Below are positions 41,478 through 49,954 of a DNA stretch of 64,000 nt, piece after piece (the first letter of the stretch is position 1; each line of letters starts with the position of its first letter). The DNA is from Gordonia sp049847105 (lineage in GTDB: Bacteria; Actinomycetota; Actinomycetes; Mycobacteriales; Mycobacteriaceae), in assembly GCF_049847105.1 (NCBI RefSeq), contig NZ_JBNCNS010000004.1:248001-312000 (forward strand), given 5' to 3'. The notes beneath the pieces were generated by a model. It did no database searches and was not told the origin of the DNA. It saw nothing but the letters and a program-made list of their open reading frames with translations. Both the position numbers and the translations under genes were made by a program.

Positions 41478-41791
41478 GTCGTCACTTCCGAGATGAGGTC
41501 CGTAGGGCTTCCGGATGCAGTCCGGTCGTGCGTCCCAGGGTTCGACGCATTGGGCGAGTCGGCGACGAGCCGCGCAAGCGCTTCGATCTGTTCGGAGTTG
41601 TGGCACAACACCTTCGACGGCACAACCGAAATAGCGAAGCGAAACGCGAACGTTTCGGGGGCGTCGAGCACTGCGTCGAAGCCTGGTCTGACGACCGGCT
41701 CGAGGACGTCGAACACCTCCGCTGGGTACCTGGCAAAGTATTCGTCTCGGTCCGGGCCATGGGCACGGCTGATGATGAGTGAATCTGGCAT
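41474..41791 (-). CDS. Small protein translationally coupled to the AccD4-type gene
   Basis: 105 residues (MPDSLIISRAHGPDRDEYFARYP...). No family is recognised, and it is not obviously an acyl-CoA carboxylase epsilon subunit. Its TGA overlaps the carboxyltransferase ATG as ATGA, so the two products are made together and may interact. Upstream 41792-42071 is non-coding and more AT-rich than usual. Confidence 0.55.
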   Translation of the reverse strand: MPDSLIISRAHGPDRDEYFARYPAEVFDVLEPVVRPGFDAVLDAPETFAFRFAISVVPSKVLCHNSEQIEALARLVADSPNASNPGTHDRTASGSPTDLISEVTT

Positions 41792-42071
41792 GAGCTCCCC
41801 CCAAGGCCAGTGAGCCTCGTACGCACAGCCAGCTGAAGTGCTGAAAACTGTTGTTGAAGAATGTTTCTGCGGACTGCATAGGCGGCGGTCGGGCCCCCGG
41901 CCGAAATGGATACCGACCCCCCGGTGCCCTTACCGATGGGTAACTTACTGGCGCGTAACCGTCACATTAAGGCACCGGCTCCAAGCTGTCCAGAGGCCGA
42001 CCCAGATGAATCCACTCGACCTTCGTGAGTGAGCGTTCGGTCGTGCACCTGGGACACAAGGACTTCCACCG

Positions 42072-42719
42072 TCATGCGGGCGTACTGACGCCGGCGATCG
42101 GTATTCCGTGGACTTCGCGGCGGAAGTCGTGGGTGGCACGGGCGACGTGGTCAGGACTGGTGACCAGAACTGCGCCCGTGGAATGCCCTGCGACCAGGAT
42201 TCGGGCGCAGTTGCGCGCGTTCTCGACGGTGTTTCGAGAGCGGTTCTCGGTTGCGATGCGAGCTGGGGCTATCTGGTGGTCGACCAGCCACGTTTTCATT
42301 GCCTGAGCTTCGGTTCGGCCGTGTTGCGGGTTGCCACCGGTCGTGATCACCCAGGCCTGCGGGAACTCCCGCGCCAGCCGCAGGGCTGCGCGCAGGCGCG
42401 AGACGAGCACCGGCTTCATCGAGCCGTCGCGGTTGAGCGCAGCGCCGAGCACGATGACGCGGGTCCCGAACGGGTCGATACGCAATAACGGCGGCGCGTT
42501 CACCGGCGGCCGCCGAGGAGCACGCGGATGCGGTGCCACAGCACAGGGATTTGCCGACCCCGAATTGACGAGTTCGCACAGGCCCGATGCCCACTCGACG
42601 TGGCGTGGAAACACCTCCGGATGCGGCGATGCCTGCGGTGCGGCATGGCCGAGTCCGGTGAGCATCATGACGCCGACGATCGTGATCGGGCAGCGAAAAA
42701 TATAGTGCCGATTTGGCAT
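42072..42719 (-). CDS. YdcF/ElyC-like DUF218 protein, exported
   Basis: 215 residues from ATG at 42719 with a GGGAGGA ribosome site. An N-terminal hydrophobic segment ending GHAAPQAS suggests a signal peptide. The DUF218 core follows: VIVLGAALNRDGSMKPVLVSRLRAAL, VITTGGNPQHGRTEAQAMKTWL and ENRSRNTVENARNC. Related proteins (ElyC/SanA) act in envelope maintenance. It probably works outside the membrane. It sits in the same AT-richer segment as the AccD4-type gene. Confidence 0.85.
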   Translation of the reverse strand: MPNRHYIFRCPITIVGVMMLTGLGHAAPQASPHPEVFPRHVEWASGLCELVNSGSANPCAVAPHPRAPRRPPVNAPPLLRIDPFGTRVIVLGAALNRDGSMKPVLVSRLRAALRLAREFPQAWVITTGGNPQHGRTEAQAMKTWLVDHQIAPARIATENRSRNTVENARNCARILVAGHSTGAVLVTSPDHVARATHDFRREVHGIPIAGVSTPA

Positions 42720-43146
42720 TGACGGTTCCTCCCCATGAACGCGCAGCGAGACCGGGTCCGAAGGCCCGCCATTCGATGCCCCCCGGGCAGCGCGTGAGAC
42801 CAGATCGTAAGAGCACTTTTCGCCAAGCGCCAGGGCCGATCTCCGTTCCAGGGCAGACCAGCCCATACGCGCCGTTGGGCAATTGACCCAGTCGTGTGTT
42901 CGGATTGTGCGCTACGTCAAGTTCATTGCGCAACATCGGTTTTCAATCCCGTCTGACCAAGCGCTCGGTCAAGTTGTTCGAGAGACTGATTCGCGATTAG
43001 CGATACCAAAATTCCTGAATTCCTTCATCTTTCGGAACTGGTATGTGTAGCGTCTCCTGCGGAATATGCGTGGCCGCAACAGCACAATCGCATTGGGGGA
43101 TCGGTTGTGATGCGGACACCGACATCGAGTGGGGGAGTTGAGAATC
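42720..43146. other. Non-coding region with a TetR-type palindrome
   Basis: This 427-bp gap between divergent genes contains no convincing coding frame. TGACCAAGCGCTCGGTCA (42954-42971) is a palindrome with one mismatched pair, and its core is 9 of 10 against the KstR2 consensus AnCAAGnnCTTGnT as remembered. AT-rich promoter-like DNA follows (42980-43050) before the lipase gene. Confidence 0.45.
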
Positions 43147-44262
43147 ATGCGTCAATCCGTCCTGTCGCGAGGATCGTGGGGCCGACGGCTGGTAGGGGGA
43201 GCCGTCGTCATGGCCGCGGCCCTATCAGTAGGACTGGGAACAACGGTGCCCGCATCGGCCGCCAGTCAGCAGGAGTTGAACTCCACGATCAAGTCCGGTC
43301 TGAAGAAGAACGTCGCCGACGACGTCATCCTCAGCGGTTCGAGCACGTCCAAGGTGCCGACGGGGAGCGGCAAGGAGGAAGACGACTTCTGGAAGGCCTT
43401 CGGCAACGGATTGTCGAACCCCGACGTCGCCCCACCGGGTACCAACGACTGGAACTGCAAGGCCTCGGACGGGAAAGATCCCGTCGTCCTGGTGCATGGC
43501 ACGTGGGAGAACGCCTATAACAACTGGGCCTACCTCGCGCCGAACCTCAAACGAGCCGGTCTGTGCGTCTATGCACTGAACTACGGGATCCTCGGTCTCG
43601 GCCAGGGTGGCGGACTGGGGACGGTGTTGCCGGGCGCCTATGGCACCGGCGACATCGCGCAGTCGGCCAAACAACTCGCCGCCTTCGTCGATCGCGTCCG
43701 CGCATCCAGCGGAGCGTCGAAGGTCAACATGGTGGGTCATTCACAGGGCGGATTGACCGCACGCCAGTACCTGAAGTTCGACGGTGGCGCCGGCAAGGTC
43801 GATCACCTGGTGACCCTCGGTGCCACCAACCACGGCACCACGCTGGTCGGGATCGGCGCACTGGGACGCACCATCAACAACCTCGGCATCGATGTTCTCG
43901 GTCCGGTCGCGCTCGGGGTCGGCGTCTCGGGTATCCAGCAGGTCTACGATTCGCGGCTGCTGAAGAAGCTCAACGCCGGCGGCGATACCGTACCCGGCGT
44001 GAAGTACACCGTTGTCGGTTCGAGGTATGACGAGGTCACCACGCCGTACGACTCGACCTTCCTCACGGGGCCCGACGTCCGCAACATCACCCTGCAAAAC
44101 GGATGCGAGATCGACACCTCTGATCACCTCGCACTTAGCTACTCAAAGCGAGCAGTATCCATCGTTCTCAACGCATTCGGGGCGAAGATCGCGACCACGC
44201 CCGGCGGGCCTGCGCTGCCGGTACCCGTCGTCTGCGGTCCGAACGGGTGGCTGATCGGCTGA
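43147..44262 (+). CDS. Secreted triacylglycerol lipase (class 2 / LipA-like)
   Basis: 371 residues from ATG at 43147 with GGGGGAG 8 bp upstream. A signal peptide ends at PASAAS (about residue 40). VVLVHGTWENAYNNWAYLAP holds the oxyanion HG, NMVGHSQGGLTARQYL the nucleophile Ser, and a late DTSDHLALSYS the catalytic His, with an Asp before it. This matches the secreted alpha/beta-hydrolase lipases of Streptomyces and Rhodococcus. It would hydrolyse host or environmental esters. A strong hairpin follows the stop. Confidence 0.92.
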   Translation: MRQSVLSRGSWGRRLVGGAVVMAAALSVGLGTTVPASAASQQELNSTIKSGLKKNVADDVILSGSSTSKVPTGSGKEEDDFWKAFGNGLSNPDVAPPGTNDWNCKASDGKDPVVLVHGTWENAYNNWAYLAPNLKRAGLCVYALNYGILGLGQGGGLGTVLPGAYGTGDIAQSAKQLAAFVDRVRASSGASKVNMVGHSQGGLTARQYLKFDGGAGKVDHLVTLGATNHGTTLVGIGALGRTINNLGIDVLGPVALGVGVSGIQQVYDSRLLKKLNAGGDTVPGVKYTVVGSRYDEVTTPYDSTFLTGPDVRNITLQNGCEIDTSDHLALSYSKRAVSIVLNAFGAKIATTPGGPALPVPVVCGPNGWLIG

Positions 44263-44284
44263 CAGCCCGCGAGAGCTGACGCTG

Positions 44285-44319
44285 CGACCGGCGAGTCCGA
44301 ACAACGGGCTCGCCGGTCG
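44285..44319. terminator. Hairpin after the lipase gene
   Basis: CGACCGGCGAG (44285-44295) pairs perfectly with CTCGCCGGTCG (44309-44319), an 11-bp GC-rich stem with a 13-base loop, 22 bp after the stop. There is no T-tract, as is common in actinobacteria. Confidence 0.65.
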
Positions 44320-44460
44320 TACGTTGTACACCGAACGCGGGCCGTTCAGACCGGGGCCAACACTTGTGCCCGGCCCCGCCCGCGAGGTCGGCACCGTGAC
44401 CACTGGCGCACTGCTCGGCCAGAGCGGAAAGCCCTTCGACAACATGGGGTTCGCTCTGCG

Positions 44461-46014
44461 CTACCGCCCTGGCAGGTACTTCAGAGCGCGAATCGCGTAC
44501 GGCGTGATGGCCCGGTAGACGCCCTGCGGGATGCCGGGTGCGCGGTCGATGCCGATGAAGCGCTGTTCGGCGACGGTCTGCGGCTCCGTGTACTTGAGCA
44601 GCCCCTCTTCGCCGTGTCGGCGGCCGACACCTGAGATGCCCATGCCCCCCATGGGCGCAGCGGTCGACGCCCACGCCGCGGCATAGCCCTCGTTGATGTT
44701 CACCGTGCCGGCGCGCAACCGGTCGGCGATCTCGTTTGCCTCGGCACTGCTCCCCGCGAACACGCTCGCGTTGAGTCCGTAGGCGGTGGCGTTCGCCAGC
44801 TTGATCGCCTCGTCAGTGGAGTCGACGGGGTAGATCGACACCACCGGTCCGAATGTCTCGTCGGCATAACAGGTCATCTCGTCGGTGACGTCGGCGAGCA
44901 CAGTCGGCTCGAAGAAGAACGGACCCAGGTCGGCACGACGACGACCTCCGGCAAGTACCTTCGCCCCCTTCGACACCGCGTCCTGCACATGGGCTTCGGC
45001 CGTGTCGATCTGTGCGGCCGAGGCGAGTGATCCCATGTCGGCGCCGAAATCGTAGGAGGCGTCGAGCTTCATCGCGGCGACGTACGCCGCGAACTTCTCG
45101 GTGAACTCGTCGGCGATCGCCTTGTCCACGTAGAGCCGCTCGATGGAGATGCAGAGCTGGCCGGAGTTGGAGAAGCAGGCGCGCGCGGCGCCCTGGACCG
45201 CCCGGTCGATGTTGGCCTTGGCGGTGACGATCATCGGGTTCTTGCCGCCGAGTTCCGCGGAGAAGCCGATCAATCGGCGTCCGGCCTGCTCGGCCAGCGT
45301 CGCGCCGGTTGTCGATGACCCGGTGAACATCACGTAGTCGGTAGTGGCGACGATCGCCTGGCCGACAACACTTCCCGGTCCGGGCACCACCGCGAACAGC
45401 TCCCGCGGCAGGCCGGCCTCGTAGAGCAGTTCGGCGAGTGCCAGTGCGCAGTAAGGGGTCTGGCTGTCGGGCTTGATCACCACGCCGTTGCCGGCGAGCA
45501 GTGCGGCCACCGCGTCCGACACCGCCAAGGTGAGGGGGTAGTTCCACGGGCTGATCACGCCGACGACGCCCTTGGGCTGGTACCGAACCCGCACGCTCGT
45601 CGCGCCGGGCAGCATGCCCTTGACCTTGTGGTCGGCCAGGGACCTGGGGCCTGTCGTCGCGTAGTGCCGCGCGGTGAGCGCGACGTCGATGACCTCTTCC
45701 TGCGCGTAGATGCGCGCCTTGCCGGTCTCGGCCTGCGCGATGTCCATCAGGTCGGCGGCGTGGGAGTGGACGAGTTCAGAGAACGCGGCGAGCACCTCCG
45801 CCCGCTGCGCCGCGGTCCGCTGCGCCCAGCCCTCCTGGGCCGCGCGCGCACGCGCGACCGCGGTCTCCAGATCCTCGGCGGTACCGACCGGGATGGTCGC
45901 CATCTCCACACCGCTGAACGCCTCGAGGACGGGGCGGGTCGGACGCGCGGCCGCGTCGTCGATGGCCACCAGTGCGGCCAGCCGGCGGAAGTATTCGGGC
46001 GTGGGCTTTCGCAT
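44461..46014 (-). CDS. gabD2: Succinate-semialdehyde dehydrogenase
   Basis: Oxidises succinate semialdehyde to succinate with NADP. 517 residues; the sequence follows M. tuberculosis GabD2 (Rv1731) closely as remembered, including KGVVGVISPWNYPLTL, GSSTTGATLAEQAGRRLIGF, ELGGKNPMIV (general-base Glu) and FSNSGQLCISIER (catalytic Cys). YGLNASVFAGS and GISGVGRRHGEEGLLKYTE are also typical. It starts 10 bp after the rraA stop, so the two are co-transcribed, an arrangement not seen in M. tuberculosis. Confidence 0.93.
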   Translation of the reverse strand: MRKPTPEYFRRLAALVAIDDAAARPTRPVLEAFSGVEMATIPVGTAEDLETAVARARAAQEGWAQRTAAQRAEVLAAFSELVHSHAADLMDIAQAETGKARIYAQEEVIDVALTARHYATTGPRSLADHKVKGMLPGATSVRVRYQPKGVVGVISPWNYPLTLAVSDAVAALLAGNGVVIKPDSQTPYCALALAELLYEAGLPRELFAVVPGPGSVVGQAIVATTDYVMFTGSSTTGATLAEQAGRRLIGFSAELGGKNPMIVTAKANIDRAVQGAARACFSNSGQLCISIERLYVDKAIADEFTEKFAAYVAAMKLDASYDFGADMGSLASAAQIDTAEAHVQDAVSKGAKVLAGGRRRADLGPFFFEPTVLADVTDEMTCYADETFGPVVSIYPVDSTDEAIKLANATAYGLNASVFAGSSAEANEIADRLRAGTVNINEGYAAAWASTAAPMGGMGISGVGRRHGEEGLLKYTEPQTVAEQRFIGIDRAPGIPQGVYRAITPYAIRALKYLPGR

Positions 46015-46024
46015 GATCGGTTCC

Positions 46025-46669
46025 TCAGCTCTCGGTGGAGGCGGTGTCGGAGGGGTCAGCGGTGTCGACAGCAGCGGTCTCGACAGCAGCGGTCTCGACA
46101 GCAGCGGTCTCGACAGCAGCGGACCCGGCCGCGTCGACGTCGGCGGTATCGGTGTCGGTGTCGGTATCGGTGTCGGTGTCGGACTCCGGGCCCGCGACGA
46201 TGACGATGCCGTCGTCGTCGGAGTACACGATGTCGCCGGGGTTGAAGGTCTCGCCGCCGATGGTCAGCGGGATGTCGCGGTCACCGACACCGGTCTTGGT
46301 GGACTTGCGCGGGTTGGTACCCAGCGCCTTGACGCCGATCTCCATCTCGCCGATCGCCTTGGCATCGCGGATGGCGCCGTTCACGATGATCCCGGCCCAG
46401 CCGTTGGAACGCCCGAGTTCGGCGATCATGTCACCGACCAGTGCCGTGTGCACCGATTCCGCACCCTCGACGACGAGCACGCCACCGGGGTTGGACTCGG
46501 AGAGGATCGATTTCAGCAGGGCGTTGTCCTGGAAGCACTTGACCGTGGTCACCCGCCCGACGAACTCACGGCGGCCTCCGTACTGGGTGAACTGGGTATC
46601 ACAGCTCCGGACGAGGTCGCCGATCTCGTCGACGAGGTCAGCGGTCGGAGTGAAGGTCGACTCGGTCAT
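46025..46669 (-). CDS. rraA: RraA-family protein with a repetitive C-terminal tail
   Basis: 214 residues. The first 157 or so are the normal RraA fold: FQDNALLKSILSES, GGVLVVEGAESVHTALVGD, NGAIRDAKAIGEM (Arg/Asp active or binding site) and DIVYSDDDGIVIV, where ordinary RraA proteins end. RraA inhibits RNase E in enterobacteria, and many homologues are aldolases or demethylmenaquinone-related. The extra 55 residues are low complexity: a DT repeat followed by AAVET repeats, encoded by 6-bp and 15-bp DNA repeats (46060-46190). It equals Rv3853 by position. Confidence 0.88.
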   Translation of the reverse strand: MTESTFTPTADLVDEIGDLVRSCDTQFTQYGGRREFVGRVTTVKCFQDNALLKSILSESNPGGVLVVEGAESVHTALVGDMIAELGRSNGWAGIIVNGAIRDAKAIGEMEIGVKALGTNPRKSTKTGVGDRDIPLTIGGETFNPGDIVYSDDDGIVIVAGPESDTDTDTDTDTDTADVDAAGSAAVETAAVETAAVETAAVDTADPSDTASTES

Positions 46670-46762
46670 GGGACTCAGTTTAGGCCGACCGAGCGGTAGA
46701 TGTTACCGGTGGGTACATCTACCGACACGGCGTGCAGCGCACATCCCGAGTTCAACGGCCGA

Positions 46763-47344
46763 CTACTGCGTCTCGCGACTCCGAAGCCCGGCCATCACCA
46801 CGTCGAGCATGCGTCGGGTGCGATCTTCCCACGCGTCGTCGAGGTCGACCCGCCAGAGAAACCCCACCAGGAGCAGCACTTCGTCGGGAGCGATGTCGTT
46901 GCGCAACGAGCCGTCCCGCTCTCCTGCGTGGAGCAGGGAGCCGATCGCGCCGACGACCGGGCCATACCCCTCCGCGGCGAGCTCGGTGTACATCGCGGTG
47001 TGGATCGCATCGGCCAGCCCGTGCTTGATCCGGCCGTATTGGGCGAGCTGGTCGAACCACAGCCGCAGGGCGACGTCCGGACGGTGATCGGCAAGGAGAG
47101 CCGGAGCCGCGTCGACGAGGTCGCGGACGTCGTTGCGGTGCACCTCCATGACCAGGGTCTCGCGGTTCGGAAAGTGTCGGTACAGGGTTCCCTGGCCCAC
47201 GCCGGCGGCCTTCGCGATGGCATGTAGCGACACGTCGCGGTCGGCATCGAGGGCCGCGCGAGCGGCGTCGATGATCAGTCCGCGATTGCGCTCGGCATCC
47301 CGGCGAGCCGGACGTTCCTCGTTGACCACCATCACCTCGCTCAT
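46763..47344 (-). CDS. TetR-family regulator
   Basis: 193 residues from ATG at 47344. The DNA-binding domain covers about residues 18-62, with LHAIAKAAGVGQGTLYRHFPNRETLV containing the recognition helix. The C-terminal ligand domain has the SBD type ending GFLWRVDLDDAWEDRTRRMLDVVMAGL. It is divergent from an SDR gene, with two palindromes between them. It most likely represses itself and the SDR. The inducer is unknown. Confidence 0.9.
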   Translation of the reverse strand: MSEVMVVNEERPARRDAERNRGLIIDAARAALDADRDVSLHAIAKAAGVGQGTLYRHFPNRETLVMEVHRNDVRDLVDAAPALLADHRPDVALRLWFDQLAQYGRIKHGLADAIHTAMYTELAAEGYGPVVGAIGSLLHAGERDGSLRNDIAPDEVLLLVGFLWRVDLDDAWEDRTRRMLDVVMAGLRSRETQ

Positions 47345-47372
47345 CGGCCACCCCCGACTCCAGATGACAAAA

Positions 47373-47386
47373 CGGACAGTTGTCCG
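47373..47386. promoter_or_regulatory. Operator 1 for the TetR/SDR pair
   Basis: CGGACAGTTGTCCG: 6-bp arms CGGACA and TGTCCG with a 2-bp centre. It repeats the half-sites of operator 2, 31 bp away (about three helical turns), in the gap between divergent TetR and SDR genes. Confidence 0.75.
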
Positions 47387-47402
47387 ATAAAGTCGGAGGG
47401 GT

Positions 47403-47418
47403 GCGGACAATTGTCCGC
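47403..47418. promoter_or_regulatory. Operator 2 for the TetR/SDR pair
   Basis: GCGGACAATTGTCCGC is a perfect 16-bp palindrome, 21 bp before the SDR start. Sharing GGACA half-sites with operator 1, it is the probable main binding site of the adjacent TetR regulator. Confidence 0.8.
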
Positions 47419-47438
47419 TTCAGCCTACGGGAGAGCAG

Positions 47439-48218
47439 ATGACACAGCAGCACCCCACCGACCTGGCCGACCCCAGCGACGTCGCAGACCAGGGCACCAT
47501 CGCCGGCAAGGTCATCGCGATCACCGGCGCGAACAGCGGGATCGGCGCCGCGATCGCCGAGCATCTGGCGCAGCGTGGTGCGTCGGTCGTTCTCGGTGCG
47601 CGGCGCGCGGACCGGCTCGCCGAGGTGGTCGAGCGGATCGAGGCGACCGGCGGCGTGGCATTCGGGCTCGAGGTCGACGTCCGACAACGGGCCGACGTCG
47701 CGCGGCTCGTCGCGACTGCGCAGCAGCGATACGGACGCCTCGATGTATTCGTGTCGAATGCGGGCAGTATGGCGATCTCCGGATTCGACGAGCTACGCCA
47801 GGACGACTGGGACGACATGGTCGCGACGAATCTGACCGGGGTGCTCAACGGGATCGGGGCCGCCCTCCCCGTGTTCCGCGCGCAGGGGTCGGGACACTTC
47901 GTCCACATGGCGTCGACGTCCGCACACCGGATCGTCCCCACCCAGGGCGTGTACGCCGCGACCAAGACGGCGGTCCGCGTCCTCTCGGAGGCGTTGCGTC
48001 AGGAGGCCGGCCCCGATCTCCGCGTGACCGTCGTGTCCCCGGGCATGACGAACACCGAGTGGGTGCGCTCCGCGGCGGCCGACGACGACGCCGCCTCCTA
48101 TGTGAGGTCAATCGCCCAACCGCCGTCGGCGATCGCACGGGCAGTGGCGTACGCCATCGAACAGCCCGCCGGAGTCGATGTCGGCGAGATCATCGTCCGA
48201 CCCACCGCGCAGAGCTGA
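47439..48218 (+). CDS. Short-chain dehydrogenase/reductase
   Basis: 259 residues with a GGGAGAG ribosome site. The cofactor motif is TGANSGIGAAIAEHL followed by GARRADRL, whose basic residues favour NADP(H). VSNAGSM replaces the usual NNAG. The catalytic Ser/Tyr/Lys are in ASTSAHRIVPTQGVYAATK. The C-terminal part VDVGEIIVRPTAQ is typical of YdfG-like SDRs acting on small hydroxy compounds. It is probably the main target of the divergent TetR regulator. Confidence 0.88.
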   Translation: MTQQHPTDLADPSDVADQGTIAGKVIAITGANSGIGAAIAEHLAQRGASVVLGARRADRLAEVVERIEATGGVAFGLEVDVRQRADVARLVATAQQRYGRLDVFVSNAGSMAISGFDELRQDDWDDMVATNLTGVLNGIGAALPVFRAQGSGHFVHMASTSAHRIVPTQGVYAATKTAVRVLSEALRQEAGPDLRVTVVSPGMTNTEWVRSAAADDDAASYVRSIAQPPSAIARAVAYAIEQPAGVDVGEIIVRPTAQS

Positions 48219-48332
48219 TCGCAATCCCGCCGCCGGTGGCCGATCCAAACCTGGCCGGTATCCGGCGTCGGGTAGCGTCGGTCACGGTCGCCCGTCCACA
48301 GCACGCAAGCACGCCGACCGAGGAGCGTCGAC

Positions 48333-49271
48333 ATGTCGAGCGCAGATCTCCCGTCACCTTCGCCAAGACTGCGCGACATCATCGCCGCGGCTGCGCATTT
48401 CACCCGCGGCATGGTGCGGCCGCGGCCCCCTGATCAGCGACTGCTCGCATCGATCGTCGACGTCGGCTTACCGGACGGTGAGCGGACAGTCCGTGTGCGC
48501 GCGCTGCCACAGGTCTCTCGCCAGGTGCCCGCGATGGGGGTCGTCGAGGGGGCTGCACCGTATCGGCGGCTGCCCTCTGCCATGACCACCTTCGTCGTCG
48601 AGCATCCTGATGCGACCTTTCTGGTCGACCCCGGCTACTGCCGAAACGCCCGCCGACGCACGATCGCAGAATTGCCGCCGTTGACTCGCCTCCTGGTCAC
48701 ACCACCGGCGGCGACGATGAGCAGTCTGGATGCCCTGACCAGCCGACCACCATCCCGCACACCTGACTTCGCCCTTCCCACGCACGCCCATTGGGATCAT
48801 GTCTGCGGACTGCTCGATTTCCCGGGCATGCCGGTACACCTCAGGAAATCCGAACGCGACTGGCTCCTGGGGCCCGATCGTCCGCCGGTGGGTGGCGTAC
48901 GCCCCACCGTCACCGACGGACGTCCATCGGAGATCTACGAACTCGACGGTCCGCCCGTGGCCACGTTCGCGGCCAGCCACGATCTGTTCGGCGATCGCTC
49001 GGTGCTGGTGGTCGATCTGGCCGGGCACACCCCGGGCAGCGTGGGCATCCTCGCCCGGACCCTGAAGGGTTGGGTACTGCTCGCCGGGGATGCGGCGTGG
49101 CATGACGAACAGATCGAACGACTCCGTCAGAAGCCGGCGTTTCCGGGCGAGTTCGTCGACGAGGATCGTGACGAGGCGTTCGCCAGCTTGCACCGTCTAC
49201 ACCTCGCTCGTCACCTCATGCGAGTGATTCCGACCCACGACTCCGACGCATCCGGCCACATCTGCACCTGA
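48333..49271 (+). CDS. Metallo-beta-lactamase-fold hydrolase
   Basis: 312 residues with an AGGAG ribosome site 7 bp upstream. Metal ligands are in LPTHAHWDHVCGL (HxHxDH), then DLAGHTPGSVGI, LLAGDAAWHDEQ and RVIPTHD. The family includes quorum-quenching lactonases and other esterases. An N-terminal extension of about 80 residues (from SSADLPSPSPRLRDII) precedes the domain. No signal peptide is clear. The substrate is unknown. Confidence 0.88.
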   Translation: MSSADLPSPSPRLRDIIAAAAHFTRGMVRPRPPDQRLLASIVDVGLPDGERTVRVRALPQVSRQVPAMGVVEGAAPYRRLPSAMTTFVVEHPDATFLVDPGYCRNARRRTIAELPPLTRLLVTPPAATMSSLDALTSRPPSRTPDFALPTHAHWDHVCGLLDFPGMPVHLRKSERDWLLGPDRPPVGGVRPTVTDGRPSEIYELDGPPVATFAASHDLFGDRSVLVVDLAGHTPGSVGILARTLKGWVLLAGDAAWHDEQIERLRQKPAFPGEFVDEDRDEAFASLHRLHLARHLMRVIPTHDSDASGHICT

Positions 49272-49288
49272 TCGGATGCGGCCGCCGC

Positions 49289-49786
49289 TCAGTTCTCACA
49301 CACCAGATCCGTCGACGACTTCACATACGGCGGCGAAGAGTACGGCTGCACGATGGCCGACACCCACTTCTTGGCCATCGGCGACCACACCGGGTCCTTC
49401 CGGACACCCATGGCGAAGCAGCCGCCCCGGCGCACCAACAGGTCCAACCCGGTATCCGATCGGAGCCATGCACCGACCCCGGCGAACGGGAGATCCGAGT
49501 CGGCGAACGGCGGCACCAATCCGGATGCGTCGATCGCCCTGGTCTGAGCGGCGTTGAACAGCGTGTTGTACTCCATCCAGACGCCGGCCTGTGGCCAGTA
49601 ACGGTGCCGGTAGATCGCGGGGAACGAGGCCCAACTACCGCCTGCGGGAACGCGCAATCCGGACAGGATCACTCCGGCCTTGCCCGAATCGACGCCACCC
49701 GGTGAAGCAGTTGCGGTCGAACCGAGTCCGGCCACCAATACGGCGGCCGCAATGGCCACCACCAGCACTCGAACAACTGATCTCAT
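49289..49786 (-). CDS. Secreted hypothetical protein
   Basis: 165 residues from ATG at 49786, with AGAGGA 7 bp upstream. A clear signal peptide (VVRVLVVAIAAAVLVAGLG, cleavage near TATASP) precedes a mature domain of about 130 residues rich in Trp, Tyr and Gly. Two Cys (GGCFAMG and the C-terminal LVCEN) may form a disulfide. No family is recognised. Confidence 0.75.
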   Translation of the reverse strand: MRSVVRVLVVAIAAAVLVAGLGSTATASPGGVDSGKAGVILSGLRVPAGGSWASFPAIYRHRYWPQAGVWMEYNTLFNAAQTRAIDASGLVPPFADSDLPFAGVGAWLRSDTGLDLLVRRGGCFAMGVRKDPVWSPMAKKWVSAIVQPYSSPPYVKSSTDLVCEN

Positions 49787-49954
49787 GATCCGTGTCCTCT
49801 CGCGCAATCCGGCGACCTCCGGCCGTGGCCGAGATCTGCCCGCATGGCCGTCCGGCGGTTCAGCTCAGCAAACAGTATTTGCCATCGCGGACACAAGGGC
49901 GATTGTGCCAGGCGCCGCCTGATCGCGCAGCGCCATCGGACAACCCGACTGGCC

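Noticed and set aside
41474..41791. Acyl-CoA carboxylase epsilon subunit
   Set aside because: The position suits one, but known epsilon subunits are shorter or have a different N-terminal helix and a conserved C-terminal part not seen here. Left as unknown.
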